Shown: piece after piece, positions 30,381 to 40,520 of the stretch
Position numbering within the stretch: the first letter of the stretch is position 1
How the letters are laid out: every line of letters begins with the position of its first letter
NCBI GenBank assembly: GCA_009731375.1
Contig: BJOX01000015.1
Location: 1,316,855 to 1,376,101, forward strand
Source: Paulinella micropora
Lineage: Eukaryota > Cercozoa > Imbricatea > Euglyphida
Direction of reading: 5' to 3'
DNA: 59,247 nt
The notes under the pieces: generated by a model
Database searches by the model: none
What the model saw: the letters and a program-made list of their open reading frames with translations, nothing else
What the model was told of the DNA's origin: nothing
Made by a program: the position numbers and the translations under genes

Positions 30381-30857
30381 TTACGGGGGGGACAACAAGT
30401 GTGGAAGAAGGAGTTTTTATTTACAAAAACGAGGCTGGAGATTTATAGTTGACTCGTGTCTGGCGTATGCGTTTTATATATCCACTGCTCCGTCTATCCG
30501 TGGGTTAATGCACTTAGTTGCGACACCCCGTAGCGTTTGTGCAGAAAAGAAATCAGCAATTATATGAAGAAAATATTGCATATTTCCGTCATAAAAACGG
30601 GAAGGGGTACTGTAGGCATCACCCCCCGGATAGCCGGTAAAAAGTACCCTTTTTCTGGTGTCAGGTGCACCTAGTTTTTTCCCATTATTTTCAATATCGT
30701 TTGGCCGGATTTGACCTAATGCCATTTTAACCTTGGTCTGTTGCCGTTTTCTTTTCGGCTTCACTGAGCTAATATAACGAGACATCATTCTCTTTTGGGG
30801 ATTTGTGTCTGGTTGTATTACCGACTTTTTATTGAGCTATCTTCGGGGATTGTAACA
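30381..30857 (+). repeat. 5' LTR of the Ty3 element
   Basis: Begins TTACGGGGGGGAC and ends TGTAACA. A TATA-like TTTATATAT lies at about 30473-30481 and would start transcription about 30 bases downstream. The canonical opening TG is not visible at the left edge. Confidence 0.9.
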
Positions 30858-30858
30858 T

Positions 30859-30876
30859 TGGAGTCACCAGCACAAG
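30859..30876 (+). promoter_or_regulatory. Primer-binding site
   Basis: TGGAGTCACCAGCACAAG starts one base after the LTR. TGG complements the CCA end of a tRNA. The primer tRNA is not identified. The old LTR relics nearby also have TGGAGTC at this place. Confidence 0.7.
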
Positions 30877-31618
30877 GCTGATTTCTTTTCTGGCTTGTTT
30901 TTGGAACAGCAGAAAGAAAAATTGGACAGACCTATCTCTTCTGAGTAGGTGTTCCAAAAAACAAATACTCCAGCACATCCCCACACAGCTCTTTTTGCAA
31001 AACTAGACGTCTAGGCGTTTGTGAGTAGGTGTCTCAGTACCCTCTCCACAGCCTGTATCTGTGTCCTCACAAGGAGGCCAGACACCAGACCTCGTAGCTG
31101 TTCTTTTGTTCTCTCTTGAGACAGAGACAGAGTAGGTCAACAGACGTACAAACAAACACTCACAGTTACAAACAAACTTGAAGGACACGAGCGTAGTACT
31201 CTACCTTTCAAGTCTGTGCACTTTGTTGCCTCTCAAACCACACACATCAGAGTATTTTTGCAAATCTCTGACTGTCTTTCGACAATAGGTCTGAACAAGT
31301 GTCAGACGACAAGTCGACTTCTCAAGGAGTGCTTCTCTAGCCTCTTTGACATTATCTGTACATAGGTCCTCGTACCTCATAACAGATACAACAACAAAAA
31401 GAGAAAAAGAAAAGAGGAGTGGAGAAGGAGATCAAATTTTCAGAGAAAGTCGTACAGATTACTTCTTTCTCACAAAAAAAAAACACATAAGACATAGAGG
31501 TGAGACGCTCTCTCTCTATACTGTCTTTTCGTTTTTTCTCTCTATTCGTTCCTCATAGACGAACAGAGCAATTACGGGGTAGAAACAACTCTGTCTCATC
31601 CGTATTCCTTCAGCGTCC
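30877..31618 (+). other. Leader between primer site and gag
   Basis: About 740 bases without a significant ORF. GAGTAGGTGT occurs twice (about 30943 and 31021). It is expected to hold packaging signals, but none can be identified by eye. Confidence 0.6.
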
Positions 31619-34132
31619 ATGTCTACTAGGTCTGAAGACTGGCAGGAAGGAGGGGGGGAGAGTGAGCGAACCCCAGGAAACGAAGAGGAGTTCGTTGACC
31701 CTCATGCAGAAGGAGGAGATCTGGCACCTTCCTTTGACACAGGAGGAGCAGAGAATCAATTTTTTACTGCGCCTTCCTTTGACACAGGAGGAGCAGAGGA
31801 AGTCGAGGAGGAGGAGAAGGGAGGAGAGGAAGCGAGGTTTGTGGCCGAATATGGCAAACTAAGTAAGAAGGAGTTTGAGGAGAAGAAAGGGAAGGATGAG
31901 GCCTATAAATGGCTATACATTCCCCAAGAAATGCGATGGGGACAACCCTTGAAGAAGGAGGACATCTGTTACCCTCTCCCAAGGCAAGCTCTGCCTCTCG
32001 CAGAATGTCCTCAGAGACGACGGTGCACAGTTACAGTGCAACATGTCTCATTTGGGGACAATATGTCTTTACTGGAGCTACTCGACCTCTCATGGACAGT
32101 GTTTGAGTGTGCTATACTCTTTGAGTACCAGACTGGAAAGACTGTGCTGCCATGGAACACAAGAGCACTGGCTAGGTTGCTCGATCCTGGTCAGGACATT
32201 GATTCAATAAAGAGAGTGGAAAAGGAGTTTAAGTTCAGGAATCCAAAAGGACAGATCAATGTCATGGATGTGTCTCTGAAACTTATGGAGGCCAAGTTAG
32301 TGGACCTGGGTAAACTCCAACACACCCAGTTTGGCAGGGACCTTCACCCGGCCCTGAGGGAAATAGAAGGCGAAGCTGGAGGGGTGACGAGGATGAAGAA
32401 GCTGCATGCGGCCTTGGTGAAGGATGACGCATGGAAGAGGTGGGTCTTCACGAAGGATCATACGATCTTGGAGGGGACGGCCGCACCACCCCCCACCAAT
32501 AAAGCGGGAGAGAAGGAGTTGGCGGAGAAGGCCTTGTTCCTTCGGAAGGCAGCTGAGATCCTGTCTTTTTTTCATCATGCCCAAGAGCTGTATATCAAAG
32601 AGCTAGCGGCTGAGAAAGAAAAGAAGGAGATGGAGGCAAAGATTGCATTAGCCAAGGCGGCGGGAACAAAGGGACCGAGATATTTGTCTGGATCTTATAT
32701 GGCTCCCTCGGGCCGCTCCGCCCCGTCAGCCCACACAGCCCCTTCGGCCCCTGCGACTAGCTCAGCGCCTACCACTGTCATTGTCAACAGTAATGACAAA
32801 AAGGACAGACAGGCTATCATACAGGCCTTCCAAAAATATACAAAGTCCGATGCCACTGCTCTGACGCTGTATGCAGAGACAGCGAGTCAGAAGGACACGG
32901 ATGCGAACCTTCGAGACAAGCTCAGAAGAATTGATGCTTGTATGAAGCAGCATCCAACGGACGAAACACAGGAGTATGAGGCGTTGTACACCTTGTTGGA
33001 CCCATCAATCATCACACAAGGGTTTGATGTTGGGGAGTACAAGGCGATGAGAGCGGTAGAGGTGGCGGCTAGGAGAGCAGCCTCAGACCTGCAATGCACG
33101 GTGCCAGTTGCCGTCCTCTTGCAATACTTTAAAACTCATGGGTATCAGCACCTGTGCACTGGTACTTTGATTGGGTTTGAGATTTTTCAAGAGGTGAACG
33201 AAGGGCTGGGCATTGGCACGAGGTTGGCAGCGATCCTCACTGAGGTCAGCGCCAAGTACGGGCTCTTTTATAGCCGGAAGTCTATCATTTTGTACTTCCT
33301 GAGTGCTTTGTGTACACGACACCCGAGCAAGCTCGCAAGGATCATACAGTCCTGTCCGACCTTCACGGCGGTGAAGACGGCGGATTTTTTAGAAACGAAT
33401 ATATACGAGAGGACTGTAGCGGCTACTCCGCCGGGCGACCTGTTCAAGGAGGTGCTCGACGCGTGTTCCGAATTGGACACGGCCACCGAGTCATTCTCCA
33501 GTGCCGCGACACAGGGGGTTGGAGGTGCTCAAGCAGCACATGCAACTCGAACGGCAGGTCTCAAGAGGGGGAGAGATGATGAGCCGACGCCGTGCTACCG
33601 CTATTTTTCATACATGGCGTGTAAGCATGAGGCACAGAAAGGAGTAGGCAATTGCCTCTTCAGCCACGACTCTCTTGATGATAGGCAGCGAAATCTTTTC
33701 CTTAGAGAGCTCGAAGGCATGAAAAAGACCATGTACGCCATGTACAAGAAGGAGTTGGAGGAGGGGAGGTGGAATGCGAATATGGTCTCGGATGCGGAGT
33801 TCCGGGAGGCCATCATTTACTTCCTTGACAGAATGAAGAGAAGGGAGAAGAGAGAGACATCGGGCCGATCAAAGGCGCCGACTAGAGGAGGAGGAGAGAC
33901 GAGAGGATCGTCACGAGGGTCCCGAGGGACACCAAGAGGGGCGGCACCACGAGGACGAGGCTTTCGTGGAAGGGGAGGACGGACCCCAGCGCGCCCTCCC
34001 AGAGGACACGGATACTGGAATTATAGCACCAGTTCCAGCTCCAACTACCCCCAGCAAGCTTATACCGCTACGGAGGGGGGACGTCAAGACGAAGACACCG
34101 GCTCAGGTGAGCGTGTTGTCGTCGTAGACTGA
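31619..34132 (+). CDS. gag: Gag-like structural protein of the Ty3 element
   Basis: 837 residues, start ATG at 31619, stop TGA at 34130-34132. The acidic N-terminus has a duplicated APSFDTGGAE motif (about residues 37-60, a 45-base duplication). A middle region with a basic coiled-coil-like stretch at about 320-350 is followed by a Pro/Ser/Ala linker at about 360-385. Instead of the usual CCHC knuckle there is one C-x8-C-x10-C-x3-H arrangement (C659, C668, C679, H683), like a CCCH zinc finger. The tail at about 757-808 is rich in RG/RGG. By position and composition it is the nucleocapsid precursor that assembles particles and binds the RNA. Pol follows in the same frame. Confidence 0.85.
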   Translation: MSTRSEDWQEGGGESERTPGNEEEFVDPHAEGGDLAPSFDTGGAENQFFTAPSFDTGGAEEVEEEEKGGEEARFVAEYGKLSKKEFEEKKGKDEAYKWLYIPQEMRWGQPLKKEDICYPLPRQALPLAECPQRRRCTVTVQHVSFGDNMSLLELLDLSWTVFECAILFEYQTGKTVLPWNTRALARLLDPGQDIDSIKRVEKEFKFRNPKGQINVMDVSLKLMEAKLVDLGKLQHTQFGRDLHPALREIEGEAGGVTRMKKLHAALVKDDAWKRWVFTKDHTILEGTAAPPPTNKAGEKELAEKALFLRKAAEILSFFHHAQELYIKELAAEKEKKEMEAKIALAKAAGTKGPRYLSGSYMAPSGRSAPSAHTAPSAPATSSAPTTVIVNSNDKKDRQAIIQAFQKYTKSDATALTLYAETASQKDTDANLRDKLRRIDACMKQHPTDETQEYEALYTLLDPSIITQGFDVGEYKAMRAVEVAARRAASDLQCTVPVAVLLQYFKTHGYQHLCTGTLIGFEIFQEVNEGLGIGTRLAAILTEVSAKYGLFYSRKSIILYFLSALCTRHPSKLARIIQSCPTFTAVKTADFLETNIYERTVAATPPGDLFKEVLDACSELDTATESFSSAATQGVGGAQAAHATRTAGLKRGRDDEPTPCYRYFSYMACKHEAQKGVGNCLFSHDSLDDRQRNLFLRELEGMKKTMYAMYKKELEEGRWNANMVSDAEFREAIIYFLDRMKRREKRETSGRSKAPTRGGGETRGSSRGSRGTPRGAAPRGRGFRGRGGRTPARPPRGHGYWNYSTSSSSNYPQQAYTATEGGRQDEDTGSGERVVVVD

Positions 34133-34207
34133 CGGGAGGAGAAGAGAGAGGAAAAGAAGAGAGAGAAGGAGATAAAAACTGTTCTTTTTAATCCGACAGT
34201 CACAGTT
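34130..34207 (+). promoter_or_regulatory. gag-pol junction: single UGA in an open frame, candidate readthrough site
   Basis: gag and pol share one frame. After the TGA there are 25 sense codons, Lys/Glu/Arg-rich, with no other stop before the first pol ATG at 34208. The stop is followed by CGG. UGA-CGG is a known leaky context in several plant RNA viruses, usually with a downstream structure. This suggests that Pol is made by occasional readthrough. Independent initiation at 34208, or a recent nonsense mutation in a single fused frame, are the alternatives. Confidence 0.6.
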
Positions 34208-37200
34208 ATGCCTACTGTTGATGAACAGGATACGAACGGTTCCGTTCCTCCCAGACGTGAAGGTGAAGGCACACAGCCTCACAAGCCTCAAGGTAAGCAC
34301 TTGCTAGTTCATCCTTCGAGAGCTAATATGATAAATGATGCGAATAGGAAGGCGAAGAAGGCGATGGAGGAGAGGAAGCCGAAACCAAAGGCTAGGTCTT
34401 CTCCTACGAAGAAGCAGCGGACCGTACCCCCGCCAAAGGACTCAATAGTCTCTGCTATAGACACGAGTACACTCGGTGTACCAGACTCTGTCCAAAAGAC
34501 ACTCGAGATACCGGAAGCCCCGGAGACTCAAGAAGTTAAGTTGGCGGAAAAGGGGGGAGAACGAGAAGAGGACAAGGAACTTGAGCTTAGACTCAAAACC
34601 CTAGAACGAAAAATTCATGTGCTAGCGGCTAGTTTACATAGACCAGACGCGCTATGCTACACTGACCTCTTTTGTGAAACTTTACAAACCACATTAAAAG
34701 TTGGTAATGATACGATGGCGAATATTAATATTGTCGGCCAGAAGTTTTTGAATAGTCACCGGACATGGGTGGACAAAAACATTAGAAAAACAAAGGGGAC
34801 CCTAAAAGGGGTAGGCAGCCGTACGGAAATTACGGGCATCGTCACATTAATTTTCAAATTGAAATCCGGTCGAGTATATCGTGCGGACCTCTATGTTGTC
34901 CCCGATTACCACGGTTCAATCCTGCTGTCGTATGACCAATTGGCTACGATGGGGGCTGTGATCGATTGCGCCGCACGGCGGGTGATTTATGGAGTGAAGA
35001 ATGGAGAGGAGGAGGATATTAATCCGATGACTGCTACTGACTCATACGAGGCTTTTGAGCTGAGTCTAGCAACGGAGAGGAAAAAGTTGGCCTTCGTACA
35101 TGAGGCAACTGAAGCCTATGTACACCCCTATGTCACAGTGCCGGAGGAACTGACCTGGACCGACAATTGGGAGACGGAGATGCAGGCGTATACGGTTACG
35201 ATTCCCGCATGGGACAGAAAGTCTATTGATGACTTAGTCGTAGCGCGTAATGAGGAGATAATATGTGTTGCGAAACAGTGCCCGTCGTTGGCCAGATTCG
35301 CAGAAGGTGGCGGGGCAGATGTCCATATTACTAATGGCTACTGTTACCATGCGAAGGTGTCAGATGAGAAGAGAGAGGCGTTTGTGCCAAGGAGGAAGGG
35401 GCGTATCCCCGATACTCCAGCGGATGACATTAAAACTTTTATCACGAACTTTTGGGGCGATGTGCCTACCTGGCCGCGCTCATTAACTGAAGTGAAAAAG
35501 TGTCTACGGACTCTATTTGAGAGTAACAAGCCGTATACTGTCATTCTGCCATACAATGAGAAGGCGATCTGGGCACAGGAGATAAGGGACCGGCTTATTG
35601 ATCATCCTATACCTGTTCCTTCTCGCAAGCAACAGTTAGTGGTGGCTTGTCGACTCGGGTCTCGGGAGCAGAGCAGTGCATACAAGCAAAAGCTCAGAGC
35701 CCAGGACAAGTTGAAATTGATACCTCAAGCTTTCACATGCTTTGATGGTTTCTACACCCGTAAGGCTCCGATACAATACGCGAACCTTATTGATATGCTT
35801 GTCGGGCTGGGTCATGATGATGAGCCGGACACAGTCACGTATGAAAGAACGGGACTAGACGATTTGTCCGAGGAAGATTTGAGTTTGGAGAAGGACTTAG
35901 CGCCCCTCAAGGAGCATAAGAAGATGTCGGAGGAAGATTTCCAAGCGGCGGCGCGGAAAATTTTAGAAGAAGGAGTGGGTTCGGAGAGAGAGAAGGCGTT
36001 TCTCAAAGCTAAGATGGAGGCGTACAGAGAAATTTTCGACCCTCCTCGGGCAGGTGGTGTAAAGTCGGATGACTTCACTGCTGTCATTTACAAGATACCG
36101 GGTGCGGAGCCATCTCCGGCACCACGGAGGGCAAATTTGAGCATACATGAGGCAAAAATAGCGGAGGAGAATGTGAGACAGTTGCTCGATGAGGACTTTA
36201 TTGAGAGATCTACATCTCCAATTGTCTCTCAACCGAAAATCGTCCCTAAGCCAGGAGGAGAATGGCGCTTGACGATCAATTATGCCCGTGTGAATAAGGT
36301 GCTAGAGGAAGAGAGAAATCCTCTGCCGACCTTAGAAGAAGGCAGAAGGGTGCTGCGGAATGCTAAATTCTATTCTGTCATTGACCTTAGGAACGGCTTC
36401 TGGCAGATACCACTGGACGAGAAATCCAGATGGCTGACTGCATTCGTTGTGGGTATGGAAATATACCAGTGGAAGGTGCTTCCAATGGGACTCAAACAGG
36501 CCCCGGGGCTCTTTCAGAAGGCGATGCAGAAGATGTTGAGCGGTCAATATGACGACCAGTCGGAGGATGGTTTTATGAGAAGGAGAGGACAGAAGGCGGG
36601 AGAATATGCATTTTGTTACATCGATGACATCATCGTATACTCTAACACAATGGAAGAGCATATCGATCACTTGTCAGATGTCTTCAGGCGCATCGGAGCA
36701 TTTGGCCTGAAATGCAACCTAAAGAAATGTCAGCTTGCCAGGACAAGTGTGACGTATTTGGGTTACGAGATTTCTCATAATAGGGTCTCGATATCGCGCG
36801 AGAAGAGGGAGGAGATCATGAGTAGACAGTTGCCAAAGAATCGCACAGAGTTACACTCTTTTCTTGCGATGGCACAGTACTACAGCCAGTTCATACCCGA
36901 TTGGGGTGCAACTCGGGCTAAGCTGGAGAAGATGATTGATTTTGGAGACTTTGAGAAGTGGGATGAGGAGGCTTTGCAGGCGTTTAATACGCTCAAAGAT
37001 ATCATTTATAAAGATCCCAAGGACGGCGGATTAGTACTTATGATGCCCGACTTTACGAAACCGTTCGTAGTCGACACGGATGCATCTAAGTTTGCGATTG
37101 GCGCGGTGCTGCAACAGGAAGATGAGGAGAAAAAGTTGCGCCCGATCATGTTTATTAGTAGAAAGCTGTGTGCGGCGGAGCGAAATTACTGCACGCGACA

Positions 37201-39955
37201 GAGGGAGGCGTTGGCAGTAGTATGGGCTCTCAAGAGGCTCAGAGAATACTTGTGGGGAGGACCTCTATTCACGGTTAGGACCGATCATCACAACCTTCTT
37301 TGGTTGATGAATCATGAACAAACCGGCCGTTTGGCGCGGTGGCAAGCTTTCTTGTCATGTTTCAATTTCACGATGGTCTACTTACCGGGAAAGCGAAACG
37401 TAGTCGCTGATAGCCTTTCCAGGCTAGAGTTTCAGTCGGAGGTGTCGGCTCTCGTATCATCAGTGGAGATGATGGACCTGTCCACGGACAAGGTATACGA
37501 GGTGAGCCACATAGAGGCGATGCAGATGGCAAGAGGCGTTCGTTATGACCGCACGGGTCTACGATATAGTCCTCAAGGCCCGGAGCATGGCATATGCTGT
37601 GAGGCGCATGTTCTCGAAGACGCTGAGTGGTCTTATGAGGCATACGAGAACGCGAAGGCGAATATAAAAGAAGAGGAGGAGACGACTGAGGTCTGTACTG
37701 AACCTCCACAGGAAAATCGAAGCGAGCTTGATGAAGACCCGGAAAGGGTAGGAGTAAGGTTGGAGGACGGTACTATTCATATCGCCTCGCCTACCGCGTG
37801 GAGGCAGCAACAGGCGACGGATCCGGAGTTCAAGGAGCTCATAACGTTATACAAGAACCCTAATGAGCTTAAAAAGACTCCACAGATCAAAGATCAGATG
37901 AAGGAGATGGCGTGGAGAGATGGGCTATTGTGGTACAAGGGCCAGCATGGCAAATTTGCATCACAGCCTGACAAATGGACTCTCTGGGTACCAGAGAAGT
38001 TGAGGCGCTTTATATATGTCGCAGCCCATAACTGCCCCTTACTGGCACATCCGGGTCGACAAAGAACTCATTGGTTCATAGCGAGGCGATTTTGGTGGAA
38101 AGGGATGAAGGAGGAGATAGACAGGGAAGTGGACGCATGCATCCCATGCAAAACCACAAAGACACCGCTGAAGGCGAACTTTGGCCTGATCGGTACATTC
38201 CCGTTACACGCCGGGATGTTTGAATTTTTACACATCGATCATGTGGGACCTTTCCCCGAATCGGCAGAAGGGTACAGATACCTTCTTACCGCAATAGATC
38301 GAGCCACCAATTATGTCTGGGTTGTTCCTGTTAAGGACGCTACAGGCAAGACAACTGCGGAGGCTCTGATCGATAGGATCGTCTCGCAGATCGGAGTGCC
38401 TAGAAAGATATGTTCTGATCGAGGTTCTGACTTTAATAATGAAGTCATCGACAGACTATCTAAGTACTACGGGATGAAATGGCAATATGTTACTGCCTAT
38501 AACCCGAGAGCGAATGGCAAGATCGAGCGGGTACATAGACCTCTCAAAGCCTCGCTTAAGATGTACTGTATGAAGAAGGAGAATCAGAGAGCCTGGGTGG
38601 AGGCAGCACCTTCATTTGCCTTTGCAATGAACTGTCTACCCTCATCGGCATTAGGAGGAGCCAGGAGCTCAGTCTCGCCATATCAATTGGTTTACGGCCG
38701 AGAGCCTAATATCCCAACCTCACTTCTGCATCCAAAAGACACTTGGGCAGATGAGGATGAGTTGTTCGGGATGAGACTAAGAGCGAAGATGGAGGCGGAA
38801 CAAATAGTTGCGGCGCACAGGGAGGCGGAGCGCAGAAAGACTGACGCACAAGGAGTGCGACAAGCGCACTTAGATCAAGTCCGTTTCCAGGTTGGGGATA
38901 TTGTACTCTTGTACCATCCTCAAGTCCCTAAGGGGGTTAGCTCTAAGCTGTTTACCCACTGGAAAGGACCATACCAGATCATGGAACAGATGGGACCTCT
39001 GAATTATAAGATCAGGGGTAGAGGGAAGGTGCAGATTGTGAATGTTCGAAGGCTGATCAAATATGACCCCTTCTTACTTGAGGATGAATCCGTTGAGGAG
39101 GCGTTGAAACGGATGAAGGAGGACTTCAAAGAGGTACCGCCTATACAGAAGGAGCATACCTTAGAGGAGGAGAATGCCTATCGGGCACCTGTCACGGAGA
39201 AGGAGGAGACCGAGAAGGAGAGTAAGGAAGACTCAAACCGCAAAAGCGCGGCGGGGACTCAGTCTAAAGCCCCCATAGTCCGCGGCGGTACGAAGGAGAA
39301 GTTCACGGAGGCGCAGAGGAGGAGAGCGCAAAACGATCTCATCTTCGACCAACCGAGGAAGGTGGCAAGGTCGACGCGAGCGACGGATGTCCATGGAGGA
39401 GGAGGGGAGAAGGACACTAACCCGAACGCGGGTAATGTGGACATTCGACATGTGCGATGGAAGGAAGGAGAGGCGATTGCGGCCATCAAGTGGGTCCGAG
39501 ACGCTTTTTATCTGTTGAGACCGGCAGAATCTCATGTTGCCGATGACACTCTCTCAGATCTTTATCTCATGCGAGCTGTGGCGGTCCCGCAGACTACACG
39601 GGCAGCACGGACATCGAAGAGATCCTTAGCAGCAAAAACGATACAACCGGTACTCCATTTTTGGAGAAGCATGGACCCTGTTGAGGATCCAAAAGCTAGA
39701 CAATATTTACCGGTGTACAAAGACGCGAAAAATCTCGAGACATGGGATGATACTATTACCCTTCGAGACAAAGACCACACTGCGTGGACTATTCAGTCAC
39801 TGCCTAGAGGAGTGCTTGACATTCCTTTTGACTTATCTTTGGGCGCCATCCCTAACAAAATATGGGACATTCTGGAGGAGTCGAAGTTTGACTTGACTTT
39901 TGTTGGCGGCCCGCCACCTGGCAAAGGGGTTCGCGCAAGGCGACGAAGGCAGTAA
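34208..39955 (+). CDS. pol: Pol polyprotein: protease, reverse transcriptase, RNase H, integrase
   Basis: 1915 residues. A retropepsin-like region covers about 150-265, with D168-T-M where D-T/S-G is usual, and the later ILLSYDQL...GAVIDC pattern near 238-258. RT covers about 640-860, with catalytic D726 (VIDLRNGFWQ) and Y804-I-D-D807. RNase H covers about 950-1080 with D956/D958, an E near 1000 and D1026. Integrase has a zinc-binding region (His near 1274-1282, C1311, C1314) and a catalytic D1344, D1404, E1440 triad with exactly 35 residues between the last two. A GPY/F-like HWKGPYQI motif lies near 1584. About 300 C-terminal residues beyond it are not recognised and end in an Arg-rich tail; no chromodomain is visible. 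The frame has no internal stop. Domain order fixes the family as Ty3/gypsy. Confidence 0.95.
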   Translation: MPTVDEQDTNGSVPPRREGEGTQPHKPQGKHLLVHPSRANMINDANRKAKKAMEERKPKPKARSSPTKKQRTVPPPKDSIVSAIDTSTLGVPDSVQKTLEIPEAPETQEVKLAEKGGEREEDKELELRLKTLERKIHVLAASLHRPDALCYTDLFCETLQTTLKVGNDTMANINIVGQKFLNSHRTWVDKNIRKTKGTLKGVGSRTEITGIVTLIFKLKSGRVYRADLYVVPDYHGSILLSYDQLATMGAVIDCAARRVIYGVKNGEEEDINPMTATDSYEAFELSLATERKKLAFVHEATEAYVHPYVTVPEELTWTDNWETEMQAYTVTIPAWDRKSIDDLVVARNEEIICVAKQCPSLARFAEGGGADVHITNGYCYHAKVSDEKREAFVPRRKGRIPDTPADDIKTFITNFWGDVPTWPRSLTEVKKCLRTLFESNKPYTVILPYNEKAIWAQEIRDRLIDHPIPVPSRKQQLVVACRLGSREQSSAYKQKLRAQDKLKLIPQAFTCFDGFYTRKAPIQYANLIDMLVGLGHDDEPDTVTYERTGLDDLSEEDLSLEKDLAPLKEHKKMSEEDFQAAARKILEEGVGSEREKAFLKAKMEAYREIFDPPRAGGVKSDDFTAVIYKIPGAEPSPAPRRANLSIHEAKIAEENVRQLLDEDFIERSTSPIVSQPKIVPKPGGEWRLTINYARVNKVLEEERNPLPTLEEGRRVLRNAKFYSVIDLRNGFWQIPLDEKSRWLTAFVVGMEIYQWKVLPMGLKQAPGLFQKAMQKMLSGQYDDQSEDGFMRRRGQKAGEYAFCYIDDIIVYSNTMEEHIDHLSDVFRRIGAFGLKCNLKKCQLARTSVTYLGYEISHNRVSISREKREEIMSRQLPKNRTELHSFLAMAQYYSQFIPDWGATRAKLEKMIDFGDFEKWDEEALQAFNTLKDIIYKDPKDGGLVLMMPDFTKPFVVDTDASKFAIGAVLQQEDEEKKLRPIMFISRKLCAAERNYCTRQREALAVVWALKRLREYLWGGPLFTVRTDHHNLLWLMNHEQTGRLARWQAFLSCFNFTMVYLPGKRNVVADSLSRLEFQSEVSALVSSVEMMDLSTDKVYEVSHIEAMQMARGVRYDRTGLRYSPQGPEHGICCEAHVLEDAEWSYEAYENAKANIKEEEETTEVCTEPPQENRSELDEDPERVGVRLEDGTIHIASPTAWRQQQATDPEFKELITLYKNPNELKKTPQIKDQMKEMAWRDGLLWYKGQHGKFASQPDKWTLWVPEKLRRFIYVAAHNCPLLAHPGRQRTHWFIARRFWWKGMKEEIDREVDACIPCKTTKTPLKANFGLIGTFPLHAGMFEFLHIDHVGPFPESAEGYRYLLTAIDRATNYVWVVPVKDATGKTTAEALIDRIVSQIGVPRKICSDRGSDFNNEVIDRLSKYYGMKWQYVTAYNPRANGKIERVHRPLKASLKMYCMKKENQRAWVEAAPSFAFAMNCLPSSALGGARSSVSPYQLVYGREPNIPTSLLHPKDTWADEDELFGMRLRAKMEAEQIVAAHREAERRKTDAQGVRQAHLDQVRFQVGDIVLLYHPQVPKGVSSKLFTHWKGPYQIMEQMGPLNYKIRGRGKVQIVNVRRLIKYDPFLLEDESVEEALKRMKEDFKEVPPIQKEHTLEEENAYRAPVTEKEETEKESKEDSNRKSAAGTQSKAPIVRGGTKEKFTEAQRRRAQNDLIFDQPRKVARSTRATDVHGGGGEKDTNPNAGNVDIRHVRWKEGEAIAAIKWVRDAFYLLRPAESHVADDTLSDLYLMRAVAVPQTTRAARTSKRSLAAKTIQPVLHFWRSMDPVEDPKARQYLPVYKDAKNLETWDDTITLRDKDHTAWTIQSLPRGVLDIPFDLSLGAIPNKIWDILEESKFDLTFVGGPPPGKGVRARRRRQ

Positions 39956-40520
39956 GTGACATTTTTTTCTTTTATCACGCGTCGGACATTGAAAGCTGCA
40001 TGTGGATTAATCTCATAGTGCCCATGTCAGATCATGTCTTATTAAAATGTTTTTATACCATTGTTGTTACTTGGCATTTTTATCGCAACATATGAGTGCG
40101 AGGGTCAATCGGCAAATGGATACGACACCGTATAAGGGGATCGCTTGTGAGTTTAGCGATGGTGTTCCTGGTACGACCCTGCTTCAAGTATCCAGGGTGA
40201 TGTTCTCAAAAAATGTTCTCATAGTAGACATATTAAATTTTTTTCTTTGGATATACTTAATATCGTCATACCAGCACGGTCCGTCTCTACTTGTGTCGGC
40301 ATATCGCATGGTCGGGCTCACTCACCCCGGCTTTGGATATAGTTATTAGGTCTGGCCCCCTAGTACTATATTAAGGTAACCGATTGAATACAAGGGTATG
40401 TTATTAAAAGACAATGTATTTACTGATCGGAAGTGTTTTTGGAGAAGAAGAAAATTTATAACGCTGCTTTTATTGCAATAGTAATACTATTTGTTCTTGA
40501 CATACTGCCTCAGAATTAAG
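39956..40520 (+). other. 3' region between pol and the 3' LTR
   Basis: 565 bases. A 100-codon frame (40047-40349) with one hydrophobic stretch (about residues 58-75) is present but unsupported, so no env is called. A purine-rich GGAGAAGAAGAAAA lies at about 40441. No clear polypurine tract directly abuts the LTR. Confidence 0.5.

Noticed and set aside
33083-33322. Short frames on both strands inside gag and pol
   Set aside because: Shadows of the long gag and pol frames.
40047-40349. env-like third ORF of the Ty3 element
   Set aside because: Only one hydrophobic stretch, no signal peptide or glycoprotein pattern, and length within chance for this region.
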